Shown: positions 27,139 to 36,393 of the stretch, piece by piece
Position numbering within the stretch: position 1 is the first letter of the stretch
Layout of the letters: the number at the start of each line of letters is the position of its first letter
Assembly (NCBI RefSeq): GCF_900046455.1
Contig: NZ_FCOT01000012.1
Span: 434,001-498,000, forward strand
From: Cellulomonas timonensis
GTDB taxonomy: Bacteria; Actinomycetota; Actinomycetes; Actinomycetales; Cellulomonadaceae
Length of the DNA: 64,000 nt
Reading direction: 5' to 3'
Translations under genes and position numbers: made by a program
Notes under the pieces: generated by a model
What the model saw: only the letters and a program-made list of their open reading frames with translations
Told to the model about the DNA's origin: nothing
Database searches by the model: none

Positions 27139-28146
27139 TCAGCTCGTCTTGGGCAGGCCCGGCGGGTTGGTCTCCGGCTTCTCGATGGCCTCGTCCTGCA
27201 GGCCCCAACGCTCGAGCACCTGGGTGTAGGTGCCGTCCTCGAAGACGTGCTCGAGCGCGGCGGTCACCGCAGGCGCCAGGTCGGCGCCCTTGAGGGTGGC
27301 CACAGCGATCTGCGCGGTGAGAGGCCAGCCGCCGTTCAGCGTCCCCGCCACTCGGAAGTCCTGCGGTGAGGACGCCGCCGTGAACGCGAGGGACGCGTTC
27401 GGGCCCACGTAGGCGTCGAGGCGCCCGGACTGCAGCGCGAGGAGCGCGTCGCTCAGGTTCTCGAAGTACTCCGGCTCGCCGCCCGCGATCGGGTCGAGTC
27501 CCTTCTCGATGTTCTCCTCGTTCCACGCCAGCAGGATCTTCTCCTGGTTGGTGCCCGATCCGACCGCCACCTTGAGCCCGGCGATGTCGGCCGGCTCGGT
27601 GATCGACTCGACATCGCCATCCGTCCCGACGATCCAGCCGAGCTGGTCGTTGCGGTAGGACGAGAAGTCGTACAGTTCCTTGCGCTCCTCGGTGACGGTC
27701 ACGTTGGAGATGACGGCGTCCACGTCCTGCGACTGGAGGGCCAGCGGCCAGTCGGCCCAGGCGCGCACCTCGAGCTGGAGCTCGAGGCCGAGCGCGTCGG
27801 CGACGAGCTGGGCGATGTCCGTCTCGTTGCCGATCGCCGTCTTCTCGTCGTCGGCGAGGAACGTCAGCGGCGCGCTGCCGCCTGCGCTCGTGGCGACCTT
27901 GAGCACGCCGCGCTCGGCGATCGCGGCGGGCAGCAGCGCGATCGCGTCCGGGTCCTCGGTGCTGCGCACGCGGTTCTGCTCGGGGCTGGTGCTGATCTCC
28001 AGGCCCACGGCCTCGGCCTTCGCAGAGGTGTCGTCGGCTGCGGCGTCGTCCGTGCCCGCCTGGGCGCCGGCGCACGCGGCGAGCGCCAGCAGGGGCACGA
28101 CGGCCAGTGCGGTCACGAGCCTTGCTCGTCGGGTCGATGCGGTCAC
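27139..28146 (-). CDS. Amino-acid ABC transporter binding lipoprotein
   Basis: 335 residues. The lipoprotein signal ends in LLALAAC. The mature domain is a family-3 periplasmic-binding fold, with APLTFLADDEKTAIGNETDIAQLVADALG and DAVISNVTVTEERKELYDFS (the usual D-x-x-x-x-x-x-x-T-x-x-R contact region for the alpha-amino/carboxyl groups). It is the last gene of the monooxygenase/GNAT-permease operon, 102 bp after the ATPase gene, and is inferred to catch a polar, possibly modified, amino acid. Confidence 0.92.
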   Translation of the reverse strand: MTASTRRARLVTALAVVPLLALAACAGAQAGTDDAAADDTSAKAEAVGLEISTSPEQNRVRSTEDPDAIALLPAAIAERGVLKVATSAGGSAPLTFLADDEKTAIGNETDIAQLVADALGLELQLEVRAWADWPLALQSQDVDAVISNVTVTEERKELYDFSSYRNDQLGWIVGTDGDVESITEPADIAGLKVAVGSGTNQEKILLAWNEENIEKGLDPIAGGEPEYFENLSDALLALQSGRLDAYVGPNASLAFTAASSPQDFRVAGTLNGGWPLTAQIAVATLKGADLAPAVTAALEHVFEDGTYTQVLERWGLQDEAIEKPETNPPGLPKTS

Positions 28147-28248
28147 GGGTTGCTCACTTTCGGTGGGGTGGGGAAACAGCGGGTGGCACGCGGCGCGCGC
28201 TCACCCCTCGGGGCATGCCCCGGGGTTCTGGGGGTGCGAAGGGTCGGC

Positions 28249-29019
28249 TCAGAGGACCTTGTCGAGGAAGGCTCGGGTGCGCTCGTGCCGGGGGTGGTCG
28301 AGCACCTGCTCGGGCGGGCCCTGCTCGACGATCAGCCCCTCGTCCATGAACACGACGGTCGTGGCGACCTCGCGGGCGAAGCCGATCTCATGGGTGACGA
28401 CGACGAGCGTGGTCCCGGAGGACGCGAGGTCCTTGATGACGTCCAGCACCTCGCCGACGAGCTCGGGGTCCAGGGCGGACGTCGGCTCGTCGAAGAGGAC
28501 CACCTTCGGCCGCAGCGCGAGGGCCCGCGCGATGGCCACCCGCTGCTGCTGCCCGCCGGAGAGCCGGCGCGGGTGCACGTCGGCCTTGTCCGCCAGGCCC
28601 ACCCGCGCGAGCAGCGCCCGCGCCTCGACCTCCACCTCGGCGCGCGGCCTGCCCTGCGCGGAGACGGGCGCCTCGACCACGTTCTCCAGCGCCGTGAGGT
28701 GCGGGAACAGGTTGAAGGACTGGAAGACGAAACCGATGTGGGTGCGCTGGCGCAGGATCTCCCGCTCTTTGAGCTCCTGCAGCACGCCATGCGAGGCGCG
28801 GCGGTAGCCGATCAGGTCGCCGTCGAGCGACACGAGTCCCCGGTCGACCTTCTCCAGGTGGTTGATCGCGCGCAGCAGCGTCGACTTGCCGGAGCCCGAC
28901 GGGCCCAGGATCACCGTGACCTCGCCCGGCCGGACCTCCAGGTCGACGCCGCGCAGCACCTCGAGCGCGCCGAAGGACTTGTGCACGCCGCGCACCTCCA
29001 CGTGTCCCGCGGTGGCCAT
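28249..29019 (-). CDS. Amino-acid ABC transporter ATPase
   Basis: 256 residues, polar amino-acid (GlnQ/TcyC-like) class. Walker [11 protein letters not shown]-loop [13 protein letters not shown], signature LSGGQQQR, Walker [14 protein letters not shown]-loop [13 protein letters not shown]. The ATG at 29019 overlaps the stop of the GNAT-permease gene (TGATG), so stoichiometric translation is likely. It energises the fused permease. Confidence 0.95.
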   Translation of the reverse strand: MATAGHVEVRGVHKSFGALEVLRGVDLEVRPGEVTVILGPSGSGKSTLLRAINHLEKVDRGLVSLDGDLIGYRRASHGVLQELKEREILRQRTHIGFVFQSFNLFPHLTALENVVEAPVSAQGRPRAEVEVEARALLARVGLADKADVHPRRLSGGQQQRVAIARALALRPKVVLFDEPTSALDPELVGEVLDVIKDLASSGTTLVVVTHEIGFAREVATTVVFMDEGLIVEQGPPEQVLDHPRHERTRAFLDKVL

Positions 29020-30587
29020 CAGAGCCGCCCTCCGTCGGCGCCCGCAGTGCCGCGGGCACGCGTGCGGGTCAGCACATTCGAGGCGAGCGAGGACCTGGCC
29101 AGGTAGGACGGTGGCACGCCCGTCGGCAGCGGACGGCCGGTGAGCCGCGTCCACGCGACGCCCACGGTCCACCGGGCGTGCTGCAGCGGCGTCGGGGGCA
29201 GCGTGCGCAGGGCTCCCTTGGCGTAGTGCCGTTCGACGTAGTACTGGACCACCGTGATGAACGTGGTGAGCACCAGGTACCAGATGCCCGCCACGAGCAG
29301 CAGCGGCACCACCCGCTGGTTGCGCCCGTAGATCACGCCGACGATGTAGAACAGCTCGCCGTACGCCAGCACGTAGACCACCGATGTGCCCTTGACCAGG
29401 CCGATGATCTCGTTGACGGCCGTGGGCACGATGGTCCGCATGGCCTGCGGCAGGATGATCCTGCGCTGCTGGCGCCGGCGCGGCAGGCCGAGCGCGGCGG
29501 CGGCCTCATGCTGCCCCTGGTCCACCGACAGGATGCCGGCGCGCACGATCTCCGCGGAGTACGCCGCCTGGGACAGCCCGAGGCCCAGCACCGCGGCGCC
29601 GAACTTGTCGATCACGTCGAGCGTGCCGAACTGCAGGAACTCGGGTCCGAAGGGGATGCCGAGGGACAGCGTCGGGTACAGGTAGGCGAGGTTGTACCAG
29701 AGCAGCAGCTGCAAGATCAGCGGCACCGAGCGGAACACCCACGTGTACGTCCAGGACACCGAGCGGAGCAGCGGCGACGGCGACAGCCGCATCAGCGCGA
29801 GCACAGTGCCCAGGCCGAAGCCGATCATCGCCGCGGTGAGGGTCAGCCGCACCGTGCCCCACAGCCCGTTGAGCACCGACGGCCAGGTCAGGTACTGCCA
29901 GACGATGGACCACTCCCAGCGCGCGTTGGTGGTCAACGAGCTGATCACCATCGCCAGCAGCACGAACGTCCCCGCCGTGGCGACCCAGCGGCCCACATGC
30001 CGCGCGGGAATGATCCGGGCGGCGGCGTCGGCGTCTTCCTCCTGCGGCACGGCCCGCGCCAGATCGTTCGCGCCGTGCGGCAGGTGCTTCTCGAACGGCA
30101 GCGGGCGCGGCTGTGGGTCCGCGTCCACGTCGAACAGCGGCGTGTAGCCCGTGGCCAGGTACAGCGCGCGCGCCTCGGGCTGTCGGGGCCCCGTGGTCAG
30201 GTACACGCGGGTGTAGCCCCGCGCGGCGATCTCGCGCTCCAGCACGTCCAGCACCCGGCGGGCGAGCCCGCGGCGACGCTGGTCGGAGCGCGTCCAGATG
30301 CGCTTGAGCTCGGCGGTCGTGTCGTCGTACCGGCGGAACGCCCCACCGGCGACGGGCTCGCCGTCGACCAGCAGCAGCACGAGTGCGCCGCCCGGTCCCG
30401 CGAACTCCTCGGCCGGGTACTGGGCGAGGTCGTCGGCCATCTCCTGCTGCGAGCGCTCGTATCGGTCCGCGTACTCCTGGGCCAGCTCGGCCAGCAGCGG
30501 CCGGACCAGCGGGTCGCCCTGATGCGTGAACCGCACCTCCAGGTCGGCCACGCCGGCGCCGCCCGCCGGGCGCGCCTGCACGGTCAT
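29019..30587 (-). CDS. Fusion of GNAT N-acetyltransferase and amino-acid ABC permease
   Basis: 522 residues in one frame. Residues about 18-170 are a GNAT domain (acetyl-CoA loop [11 protein letters not shown] at 103-113, then [16 protein letters not shown]). Residues about 195-455 are a HisM/GlnP-type permease with about five helices and the EAA loop [20 protein letters not shown] at 361-380. GNAT proteins acetylate amines; the permease imports amino acids. A tie between uptake and N-acetylation is implied. In Bacillus subtilis the yxe genes encode these as separate proteins (YxeL and YxeN). The 3' and 5' ends overlap both neighbours by 1 and 4 nt. Confidence 0.93.
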   Translation of the reverse strand: MTVQARPAGGAGVADLEVRFTHQGDPLVRPLLAELAQEYADRYERSQQEMADDLAQYPAEEFAGPGGALVLLLVDGEPVAGGAFRRYDDTTAELKRIWTRSDQRRRGLARRVLDVLEREIAARGYTRVYLTTGPRQPEARALYLATGYTPLFDVDADPQPRPLPFEKHLPHGANDLARAVPQEEDADAAARIIPARHVGRWVATAGTFVLLAMVISSLTTNARWEWSIVWQYLTWPSVLNGLWGTVRLTLTAAMIGFGLGTVLALMRLSPSPLLRSVSWTYTWVFRSVPLILQLLLWYNLAYLYPTLSLGIPFGPEFLQFGTLDVIDKFGAAVLGLGLSQAAYSAEIVRAGILSVDQGQHEAAAALGLPRRRQQRRIILPQAMRTIVPTAVNEIIGLVKGTSVVYVLAYGELFYIVGVIYGRNQRVVPLLLVAGIWYLVLTTFITVVQYYVERHYAKGALRTLPPTPLQHARWTVGVAWTRLTGRPLPTGVPPSYLARSSLASNVLTRTRARGTAGADGGRL

Positions 30588-31846
30588 GATCGGGCCGCCA
30601 CGCGCAGCAAGTCGACCGTGCTCGGCGACTCCACGCTGGCCGGGGCCTCGTCGCGGCCCGGCGCCGTGGCCTGCCCGGCGACCGGGAGGGCCTGCGGCTC
30701 AGCCTCGGCAGACCCCTGCGCCCACGCGTCGGCGAGCAGCTCATAACTGCGCACGCGGTCCTCATGCCGGTGCGTCACGGTCGTGACCAGCAGCTCGTCC
30801 GCGCCGGTCAGGCGTTGCAGGGCCGCGAGCCGCGCCACCACCGTCTGCGGCGAGCCGACCAGCTGGGTCTCGGTGCGGTCGCGCACCGCGGCATGGTCGT
30901 CCTCGTCCCACCCGGACAGGATCTGACGGGCCTCGTCCGCGTCGGGGTACGGGATCGCGCCCTGCCCGCCGCGGATGGACTGCACCCACGGCCCGTAGCC
31001 GATCGCGAGCTCCCGCGCCGCCGCGTCGTCGACCCCGACCACCACGTCCACCGACACGATGACGTGCGGCTGCGCGAAGCGCTCGGACGGGCGGAACGCG
31101 GCACGGTAGGCCGCCACTGACTCTTGCAACGTGGCAGGCGCCACGTGGTAGTTCGCCCCGTAGGGCAGCCCGAGCTCACCGGCGAGCTGCGCGCTGGGGC
31201 CCGCGCTGGACCCGTGCACCCAGAGCTGCACGTCGGTTCCCGCCGCGGGCGTCACCACCACCGGCCGCCGCTCCGGCGCCACGTAGGTCCCGTCGAAGAA
31301 CGCGAGGATGTCCCGCACGTCGTCCCCGAACCCGTCGCCGGGCGCGCGGCCCAGCAGCCTGCCCTGCAATGCCAGGCGGGCCGGGTCGTAGGCCGGAGGG
31401 CGCACCGGCGGGATCACCACCCCGTCCACGAGCCGCCACACCTGCACGGCGCCGTCGGCTGCGGTGGCCGCGGCGCCGGGCCGCTCGGCGCTGGACCGGC
31501 CGATCCCCGAACGGCCGATGCCCAGGGCGATCCGCCCGGGGTGCAGGGCGGCGATGGTGCCCCACTGCTCGGCGACCTGGAGCGGCGAGTAGTTGCCGAG
31601 GAGCACCGCCGCCGAGCCCACCCGGATGACGCGGGTGGCCTGGGCGACGATCGCGGCGACCACCGCGGGGCTGGCGCCGGCCACCCCGGGGTTGAGGTGA
31701 TGCTCGGCGAGCCAGTACCGCCGGTATCCGGCGCGCTCGACGGCCTGCGCCAGGTCGATGGTGTGGCGCAGGGCGTCGGCGGGCGTGCTGCCGGACGAGA
31801 TGGGACTCAGGTCCAGCACGGACAACGGGATGGACGGGTGCGACAT
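30584..31846 (-). CDS. Luciferase-like (LLM) flavin-dependent monooxygenase
   Basis: 420 residues. The bacterial-luciferase fold begins PLSVLDLSPISSGSTPADALRH and has AERAGYRRYWLAEHHLNPG and VRIGSAAVLLGNYSPLQVAEQWG-like segments typical of FMN-dependent monooxygenases, with C-terminal LVGSPQTVVARL. It needs FMNH2 from a partner reductase; two flavin reductases lie divergent nearby. By analogy with YxeK it may oxygenate a thioether carbon next to sulfur. ATG 31846 follows GAGGAG at good spacing. First gene of the operon; overlaps the next by 4 nt. Confidence 0.9.
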   Translation of the reverse strand: MSHPSIPLSVLDLSPISSGSTPADALRHTIDLAQAVERAGYRRYWLAEHHLNPGVAGASPAVVAAIVAQATRVIRVGSAAVLLGNYSPLQVAEQWGTIAALHPGRIALGIGRSGIGRSSAERPGAAATAADGAVQVWRLVDGVVIPPVRPPAYDPARLALQGRLLGRAPGDGFGDDVRDILAFFDGTYVAPERRPVVVTPAAGTDVQLWVHGSSAGPSAQLAGELGLPYGANYHVAPATLQESVAAYRAAFRPSERFAQPHVIVSVDVVVGVDDAAARELAIGYGPWVQSIRGGQGAIPYPDADEARQILSGWDEDDHAAVRDRTETQLVGSPQTVVARLAALQRLTGADELLVTTVTHRHEDRVRSYELLADAWAQGSAEAEPQALPVAGQATAPGRDEAPASVESPSTVDLLRVAARS

Positions 31847-32195
31847 GGGGTCTCCTCGACCGCGGCGTCGGGCACGGACCGGCCGGCGGCTGCCGTCGGC
31901 AGGCATCGCTGACGGCGGCGCTCGGCGGGACGCGCGGGATTCGGGCTGGTGGCGGGCTCCATGACGGCATGCGGCCGTGGGCGTGGAGCGCGGGTTCGGG
32001 CGGGAGCCCGGGGCCGGGCGTGCGTGCGCCGGCGGGTGACGACGGGGCCGACTCGCGGTGGGCGTGAGCGTCGGCTCGCCCACCCGGCGTCGTCAGACGC
32101 GAGGGCGGGGAGGGTGTGAGCCGCTGTCGGGCAGGGATCCGGGCGCGTGCGGGACCTGGACCCCGCCTGCCGTTCCGGAGATCAGCAGACGAGCA
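31847..32195 (-). other. Long 5' leader between the cysteine leader peptide and the monooxygenase gene
   Basis: About 349 bp without a convincing gene. I find no strong rho-independent hairpin and no SAM-riboswitch signature. If transcription starts near 32273 this stretch is untranslated mRNA, which would suit attenuation control by the leader peptide, possibly through Rho. Confidence 0.4.
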
Positions 32196-32273
32196 TCAAC
32201 AACAGCGACAGCGCGTGACGGCAGCGATGTCGGCATCGCTCAGGCCGTGGCGGCGGTTCGTGGAGGTGCTCAC
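32196..32273 (-). CDS. Putative cysteine-responsive leader peptide (25 aa)
   Basis: GTG start, 25 codons, TGA stop. The peptide carries an Arg-Arg-His stretch (residues 7-9) and ends Thr-Arg-Cys-Arg-Cys-Cys before the stop, with Cys codons TGT-CGC-TGT-TGT. Polycysteine short ORFs, often leaderless, act as cysteine-responsive attenuators in mycobacteria, and actinobacterial leader peptides with an RRH motif and terminal Cys are a known class. The start lies 7 nt after a good -10 box, so the transcript would be leaderless. It is upstream of the monooxygenase/ABC operon on the same strand. Confidence 0.65.
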   Translation of the reverse strand: MSTSTNRRHGLSDADIAAVTRCRCC

Positions 32274-32280
32274 CCGTCGG

Positions 32281-32310
32281 ACGTTAGGGCGAACTCCGAC
32301 GTGTCGTCAA
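32281..32310 (-). promoter_or_regulatory. Sigma-70 promoter for the leader peptide and operon
   Basis: On the minus strand: -35 TTGACG (32310-32305), 18-nt spacer, -10 TAACGT (32286-32281), then 7 nt to the GTG of the leader peptide. The expected start point coincides with that GTG, which makes the mRNA leaderless. Confidence 0.6.
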
Positions 32311-32612
32311 CAGATGGGGCGTATCGGGTCGTGTGGTGAGACACCGGTCGCCTCGTGCCGAACCACCGTGCTACAAAGGCCCCGAGGTCTTGAGTGCCAG
32401 TGCTCGCAGGAGCACAGCCCCGGCTTGCTGGCCAGCAACCCCCACGCGTCACGGCGGGGTGCTCCGGGAGACGACCTGGCCGTGTTGAGGGACACGGCAA
32501 GCGTGATCGACATCGGCGACCAGCACGGCGCCCCCTGTCGTCGGCCTGCGTCGGGCCGACGGCCGCGGTGGCGTCGCGCCTGGATCCGTCGGCCCACACC
32601 GAGGACTCCCTG

Positions 32613-33176
32613 ATGACCACGTCAGCCGTCACCCCGTCCGCCCCGACCGCCCCGCCGACGCCCGAGCCTCGCCGCGACGTCGTGCCCGTCGTCGGCAATC
32701 CGCGTGCCGGATCCCGCACGCGTCTCGCGGCGGAGGCCCTCTCCCAAGCGATCGCCCACCGGCTGGGCGTGGGCCTCGCCCCGACCATCGACCTCGCCGA
32801 CCTGGCGCCGGAGGTCTTCGCCCCGGCGCGGCCCGCCGTCGACGACGCGCTCCGGCGCCTGTCGTCCGCACAGGTCGCCGTCATCGCGACACCCGTCTAC
32901 AAGGCCAGCTACACCGGCCTGCTCAAGTCGTTCCTCGACCTGTACGGCGCGGACGGCCTGCGCGGGCTCGTCGCGGTGCCCCTGGTCGTCTCGGGCAACC
33001 CCGCGCACTCCCTGGCGGGCGAGGTGCATCTGCGCCCGCTGCTCGTCGAGCTCGGCGCCAGCGTCCCCACCCGCGCGCTCGCCCTGACGGAGTCCCAGCT
33101 CGGCGCCCTCGACGACGTGGTCGCCGCATGGCTGGAAGCGAACGGCGGCGTGCTCGCCGCCGGGGTCCGGGCATGA
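32613..33176 (+). CDS. NAD(P)H-dependent FMN reductase (SsuE/MsuE-like)
   Basis: 187 residues. Flavodoxin-like fold with VVPVVGNPRAGSRTRLAAEAL (FMN phosphate loop) and VAVIATPVYKASYTGLLKSFLDLYG, the SsuE/ArsH family hallmark. It supplies reduced FMN, most plausibly to the LLM monooxygenase encoded on the other side of the intergenic region. ATG 32613 follows GAGGA at about 8 nt. It overlaps the next gene at ATGA. Confidence 0.9.
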   Translation: MTTSAVTPSAPTAPPTPEPRRDVVPVVGNPRAGSRTRLAAEALSQAIAHRLGVGLAPTIDLADLAPEVFAPARPAVDDALRRLSSAQVAVIATPVYKASYTGLLKSFLDLYGADGLRGLVAVPLVVSGNPAHSLAGEVHLRPLLVELGASVPTRALALTESQLGALDDVVAAWLEANGGVLAAGVRA

Positions 33177-33748
33177 CCGCCGACGCCCCCGCGCGGGCCC
33201 CCCATCCCACGGCGCACGACGCCGGCGGCCACCGCGAGCGCGCCTTTGACGAGCCCCACCTGAGCGCTGACGAGTACAAGCGGGTGTTCCGCCGTCACCC
33301 GGCGGGCGTCGCCGTCGTCACGCTGGAGGACCCGCAGACCGGGCGGCCGGTGGGCTTCACGGCCACGTCGGTGATCTCGGTCTCGGCCGCGCCGCCGGTG
33401 CTGGCGTTCTCCATCGCCTCGACGTCGTCGAGCTGGCCTGCGCTGGCCGCCGCCCCCACGGTGGTGGTGAACTTCCTGGGCGACGGGCAGGCCGACGTGT
33501 CAGCGCGGTTCGCCACACACGGGATCGACCGCTTCGCGGGCACCGAGCATGTGCGCCTGCCGGGTGGCGAGCCGGTGCTGGTCGGCAGCCTGACGTGGGT
33601 GCATGGCCGGGTGCTCGAGCGCATCTCCGTGGGCGACAGCCACCTGGTGACCGTGCGGGCCATCGCGTCGGACACCAGCACGCAAGGGGCGCCGCTCGTC
33701 TACCACGACCGGGCGTACACCCAGCTCGGCGACCACTACGAGATCTGA
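33173..33748 (+). CDS. Flavin reductase-like domain protein (HpaC/DszD type)
   Basis: 191 residues. The flavin_reduct fold shows RHPAGVAVVTLEDPQTGRPVGFTATSVISVSAAPPVLAFSI, the flavin-binding core of short-chain flavin reductases, and VHGRVLERISVGDSHLVTVRAI later. It supplies reduced flavin, or may itself bind FMN. It is coupled to the SsuE-like gene. Two reductases serving one monooxygenase suggests redundancy or a second, unlinked partner. Confidence 0.9.
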   Translation: MTADAPARAPHPTAHDAGGHRERAFDEPHLSADEYKRVFRRHPAGVAVVTLEDPQTGRPVGFTATSVISVSAAPPVLAFSIASTSSSWPALAAAPTVVVNFLGDGQADVSARFATHGIDRFAGTEHVRLPGGEPVLVGSLTWVHGRVLERISVGDSHLVTVRAIASDTSTQGAPLVYHDRAYTQLGDHYEI

Positions 33749-33787
33749 GCCCACCGTGCGATCTGGGCCCACCAGGCCTGAGACGAC

Positions 33788-33835
33788 GACGCCCGGCCCG
33801 GCCACGACATGTCGTCGTCGGCCAGGCCGGGCGTC
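33788..33835. terminator. Bidirectional hairpin between flavin reductase and rlmB
   Basis: Outer 11-bp stem GACGCCCGGCC/GGCCGGGCGTC enclosing a smaller inner palindrome GACGACAT-like. Two convergent genes end on either side. Confidence 0.7.
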
Positions 33836-33848
33836 CCCGTCAGGTCGG

Positions 33849-34859
33849 CTACTGCGCGGCGCCTCGCTGACGGGCGATCTCGTACAGCGCGATCCCGGCG
33901 GCGACGCCGGCGTTCAGCGACTCCGTCGACGAGGCGATCGGGATCGACACGATCGCGTCGCAGTGCTCCCGGACGAGGCGCGAGAGCCCCTTGCCCTCGG
34001 AGCCGACCACCACGACCAGCGGGTCGGCGGCGAACGGCAGGTCCGCGACGGGGGTGTCCCCGCCGCCATCCAGCCCGATGATGAAGCAGCCGGCCTTGCG
34101 GTACGTCTCCAGCGTGCGCGTCAGGTTGGTGACCTTCGAGACGGGCACCCGGGCGGCGGCGCCAGCCGACACCTTCCATGCGGCGGCGGTGACGCTCGCG
34201 GAGCGGCGCTCCGGCACGACGACCCCGTGGGCGCCGAACGCGCCGGCGGACCGCAGCACGGCGCCGAGGTTGCGCGGGTCGGTCACGCCGTCGAGCGCCA
34301 CGATGAGCGGCGCCTGGTCGAGGACGGCCGCGGCGTCGAGCAGGTCGTCGGCGTCGCCGTACTGGTACGGCGGCACCTGGATCGCGACGCCCTGGTGCAC
34401 GGAGCCGTCGGTGAGCCGGTCGAGCTCGGGCTTGGTGACCTCGAGCAGCGGGTAGCCGCGGCCAGTGGCGATCTGCAGGATCTCCCGCGTCCGGTCGTCC
34501 GCCTCGATGCGAGTGGCGATGTAGACCGTCTGGACGGGGATGTCCGCGCGGAGCGCCTCGACCACGGAGTTCCGGCCGGAGACGATCTCGTGGGTGGCGC
34601 TGACGCCCTTGCCGCCGCGCGTGCCGCCGGCGCTGCGCGACGTGCGGCCCATGCGGCTCGGCGCGGGGCCCGTGACGGGGCCGCGACGCTCAGCGGCGAC
34701 CTTGCGCTTGGCGGCGGGGTGGTACGGGCGCTCCTCGGCCTTCGGCGTGGGGCCGCGTCCCTCGAGAGCCTGACGCCCCTTGCCGCCCGTGCCGACGTGG
34801 GCGCCCTTCTTCGAGCCGGGCTTGCGGGTGGCGCCCCGGCGCTGCGAGTTTCCTGCCAT
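33849..34859 (-). CDS. rlmB: 23S rRNA (guanosine-2'-O-)-methyltransferase RlmB-type
   Basis: 336 residues, SpoU family. A long basic N-terminal tail (about 85 residues, rich in Arg/Lys/Gly) precedes the substrate-binding domain (ATHEIVSGRNSVVEALRA) and the SAM-binding trefoil-knot domain, with DGVTDPRNLGAVLRSAGAFGA, VVVVGSEGKGLSRLV and SSTESLNAGVAAGIALYE. It methylates a guanosine of the peptidyl-transferase centre in 23S rRNA. Its ATG overlaps the cysS stop (TGATG). Confidence 0.94.
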   Translation of the reverse strand: MAGNSQRRGATRKPGSKKGAHVGTGGKGRQALEGRGPTPKAEERPYHPAAKRKVAAERRGPVTGPAPSRMGRTSRSAGGTRGGKGVSATHEIVSGRNSVVEALRADIPVQTVYIATRIEADDRTREILQIATGRGYPLLEVTKPELDRLTDGSVHQGVAIQVPPYQYGDADDLLDAAAVLDQAPLIVALDGVTDPRNLGAVLRSAGAFGAHGVVVPERRSASVTAAAWKVSAGAAARVPVSKVTNLTRTLETYRKAGCFIIGLDGGGDTPVADLPFAADPLVVVVGSEGKGLSRLVREHCDAIVSIPIASSTESLNAGVAAGIALYEIARQRGAAQ

Positions 34860-36304
34860 CAGTTCTCGACCTCATCACTGCGGTGCGCGAGCGACCAGCG
34901 GCTGCCGGTCGCGGAGTCTTCGACGACGATGCCGGCGGCGGCGAGCCGGTCCCGGATCGCGTCGGAGGTGGCGAAGTCGCGCGCGGCGCGCGCTTCGGAG
35001 CGGGCGGCGAGCTCGGCGGCGACGAGCGCCTCGAGCGCGGCCTCATGCCCGCGGTCGTTCGTCTGGCGGCGCCACTGGGGGCCGTCAGGGTCGAGGCCCA
35101 GGATGTCGAGCATCGAGCGCACCGACACCAGCGCGGCCCGGACTCCGTCCAGATCCCGCTCGGCGAGGGCGGTGTTCCCGGCGCGCAGGTGCTCATGCAC
35201 CACCGCGAGCGCAGCCGGCACGTTGAGGTCGTCGTCCATCGCGGCGACGAAGCCCGTGGGCAGCTCGGCCTTGGCGATCTCGTCGTCGTCCACGGGGCCG
35301 ACCTGCTCGGTGGCGCGCTCGACGAACCGCGTGAACCGCTCCCACGTCGTCTCGGCCTCACCGAGTGTGTCCGGCGTCCACTCGAGCATCGACCGGTACT
35401 GCACCGCCATCAGGGCGTAGCGCAGCACGGCCGGCTGCGTCGTCTCGAGCAGCGCGCTGACCAGCAGCCCGTTGCCGAGGGACTTGCTCATCTTCGCGCC
35501 GCCCTGCGTGACCCAGCCGTTGTGCAGCCAGTACCGCGCGAAGCCGTCGCCGGCGGCGCGCGACTGCGCCTGCTCGTTCTCGTGGTGCGGGAAGCGCAGG
35601 TCGAGTCCGCCGCCGTGGATGTCGAACGTGGCGCCCAGGTAGCGGTGGGCCATCGCGGAGCACTCGAGGTGCCAGCCGGGCCGCCCGCGGCCGAACGGGG
35701 TGTCCCAGGACGCGGTCTCGGGCTCGCCGGGCTTCGGCGCCTTCCAGAGCGCGAAGTCGCGGGGGTCCTTCTTGACGCCCTCGTCGTCGCCCGTGCCGTC
35801 CTGCGCCGAGACCATGTCGTCGAGCTTCTGGTTCGTCAGCGCCCCGTACTCGGGGTACGAGCGGACGTCGAAGTACACGTCGCCGTCGCCCGTCGTGTAG
35901 GCGTGCCCGCCGTCGACGAGCCGCTGCATGAGCTCGATCATCGCGGGCACGTGGCCGGTGGCGCGCGGCTCGTACGTGGGGGGCAGCACGCCCAGCGCGT
36001 CGTACGCCGCCGTGAAGGCGCGCTCGTTGGCCAGGGCCCAGGCCCACCACGGCTCGCCGGCCGCGTCGGCCTTCGCGAGGATCTTGTCGTCGATGTCGGT
36101 GACGTTGCGCACGAGTGTGACCCGGTGGCCGCTGCGGCGCAGCCAGCGCACGAGCACGTCGAAGGCGACGCTCGAGCGCATGTGCCCGATGTGGGGGGTG
36201 CCCTGCACGGTCGCACCGCACAGGTAGATGCCGACCTCGCCCGGGACCACGGGGACGAAGTCACGCACCTCACGGGTGGCGGTGTCGTACAGGCGAAGGG
36301 TCAC
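34859..36304 (-). CDS. cysS: Cysteinyl-tRNA synthetase
   Basis: 481 residues, class I. HIGH motif [11 protein letters not shown], the zinc-binding [13 protein letters not shown] start and later HLECSAM and HHENE ligands, and the KMSKS loop [11 protein letters not shown]. It charges tRNA-Cys. The GTG at 36304 starts [13 protein letters not shown] at the expected N-terminus; a longer open frame upstream is a shadow of the next gene. It is coupled to rlmB, the usual actinobacterial pair. Confidence 0.97.
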   Translation of the reverse strand: MTLRLYDTATREVRDFVPVVPGEVGIYLCGATVQGTPHIGHMRSSVAFDVLVRWLRRSGHRVTLVRNVTDIDDKILAKADAAGEPWWAWALANERAFTAAYDALGVLPPTYEPRATGHVPAMIELMQRLVDGGHAYTTGDGDVYFDVRSYPEYGALTNQKLDDMVSAQDGTGDDEGVKKDPRDFALWKAPKPGEPETASWDTPFGRGRPGWHLECSAMAHRYLGATFDIHGGGLDLRFPHHENEQAQSRAAGDGFARYWLHNGWVTQGGAKMSKSLGNGLLVSALLETTQPAVLRYALMAVQYRSMLEWTPDTLGEAETTWERFTRFVERATEQVGPVDDDEIAKAELPTGFVAAMDDDLNVPAALAVVHEHLRAGNTALAERDLDGVRAALVSVRSMLDILGLDPDGPQWRRQTNDRGHEAALEALVAAELAARSEARAARDFATSDAIRDRLAAAGIVVEDSATGSRWSLAHRSDEVEN

Positions 36305-36393
36305 ACCAGCAAGGTTACCGGCGCAGGCGCGTCCGGTCGGCGCCGCGCCCCGCGCCTCACCCGTCGTCGCCCCCGACGCCGTCCGGCACAGGC

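Noticed and set aside
31847..32612. A SAM riboswitch or other known cis RNA in the sulfur-type intergenic region
   Set aside because: I could not find a SAM-I, SAM-II or SAM-IV core or a stable terminator stem. The leader ORF explains regulation better.
32116..32613. A 165-codon plus-strand frame before the FMN reductase
   Set aside because: Low-complexity Arg-rich translation with no RBS or conserved motif. It overlaps the leader ORF and promoter on the other strand.
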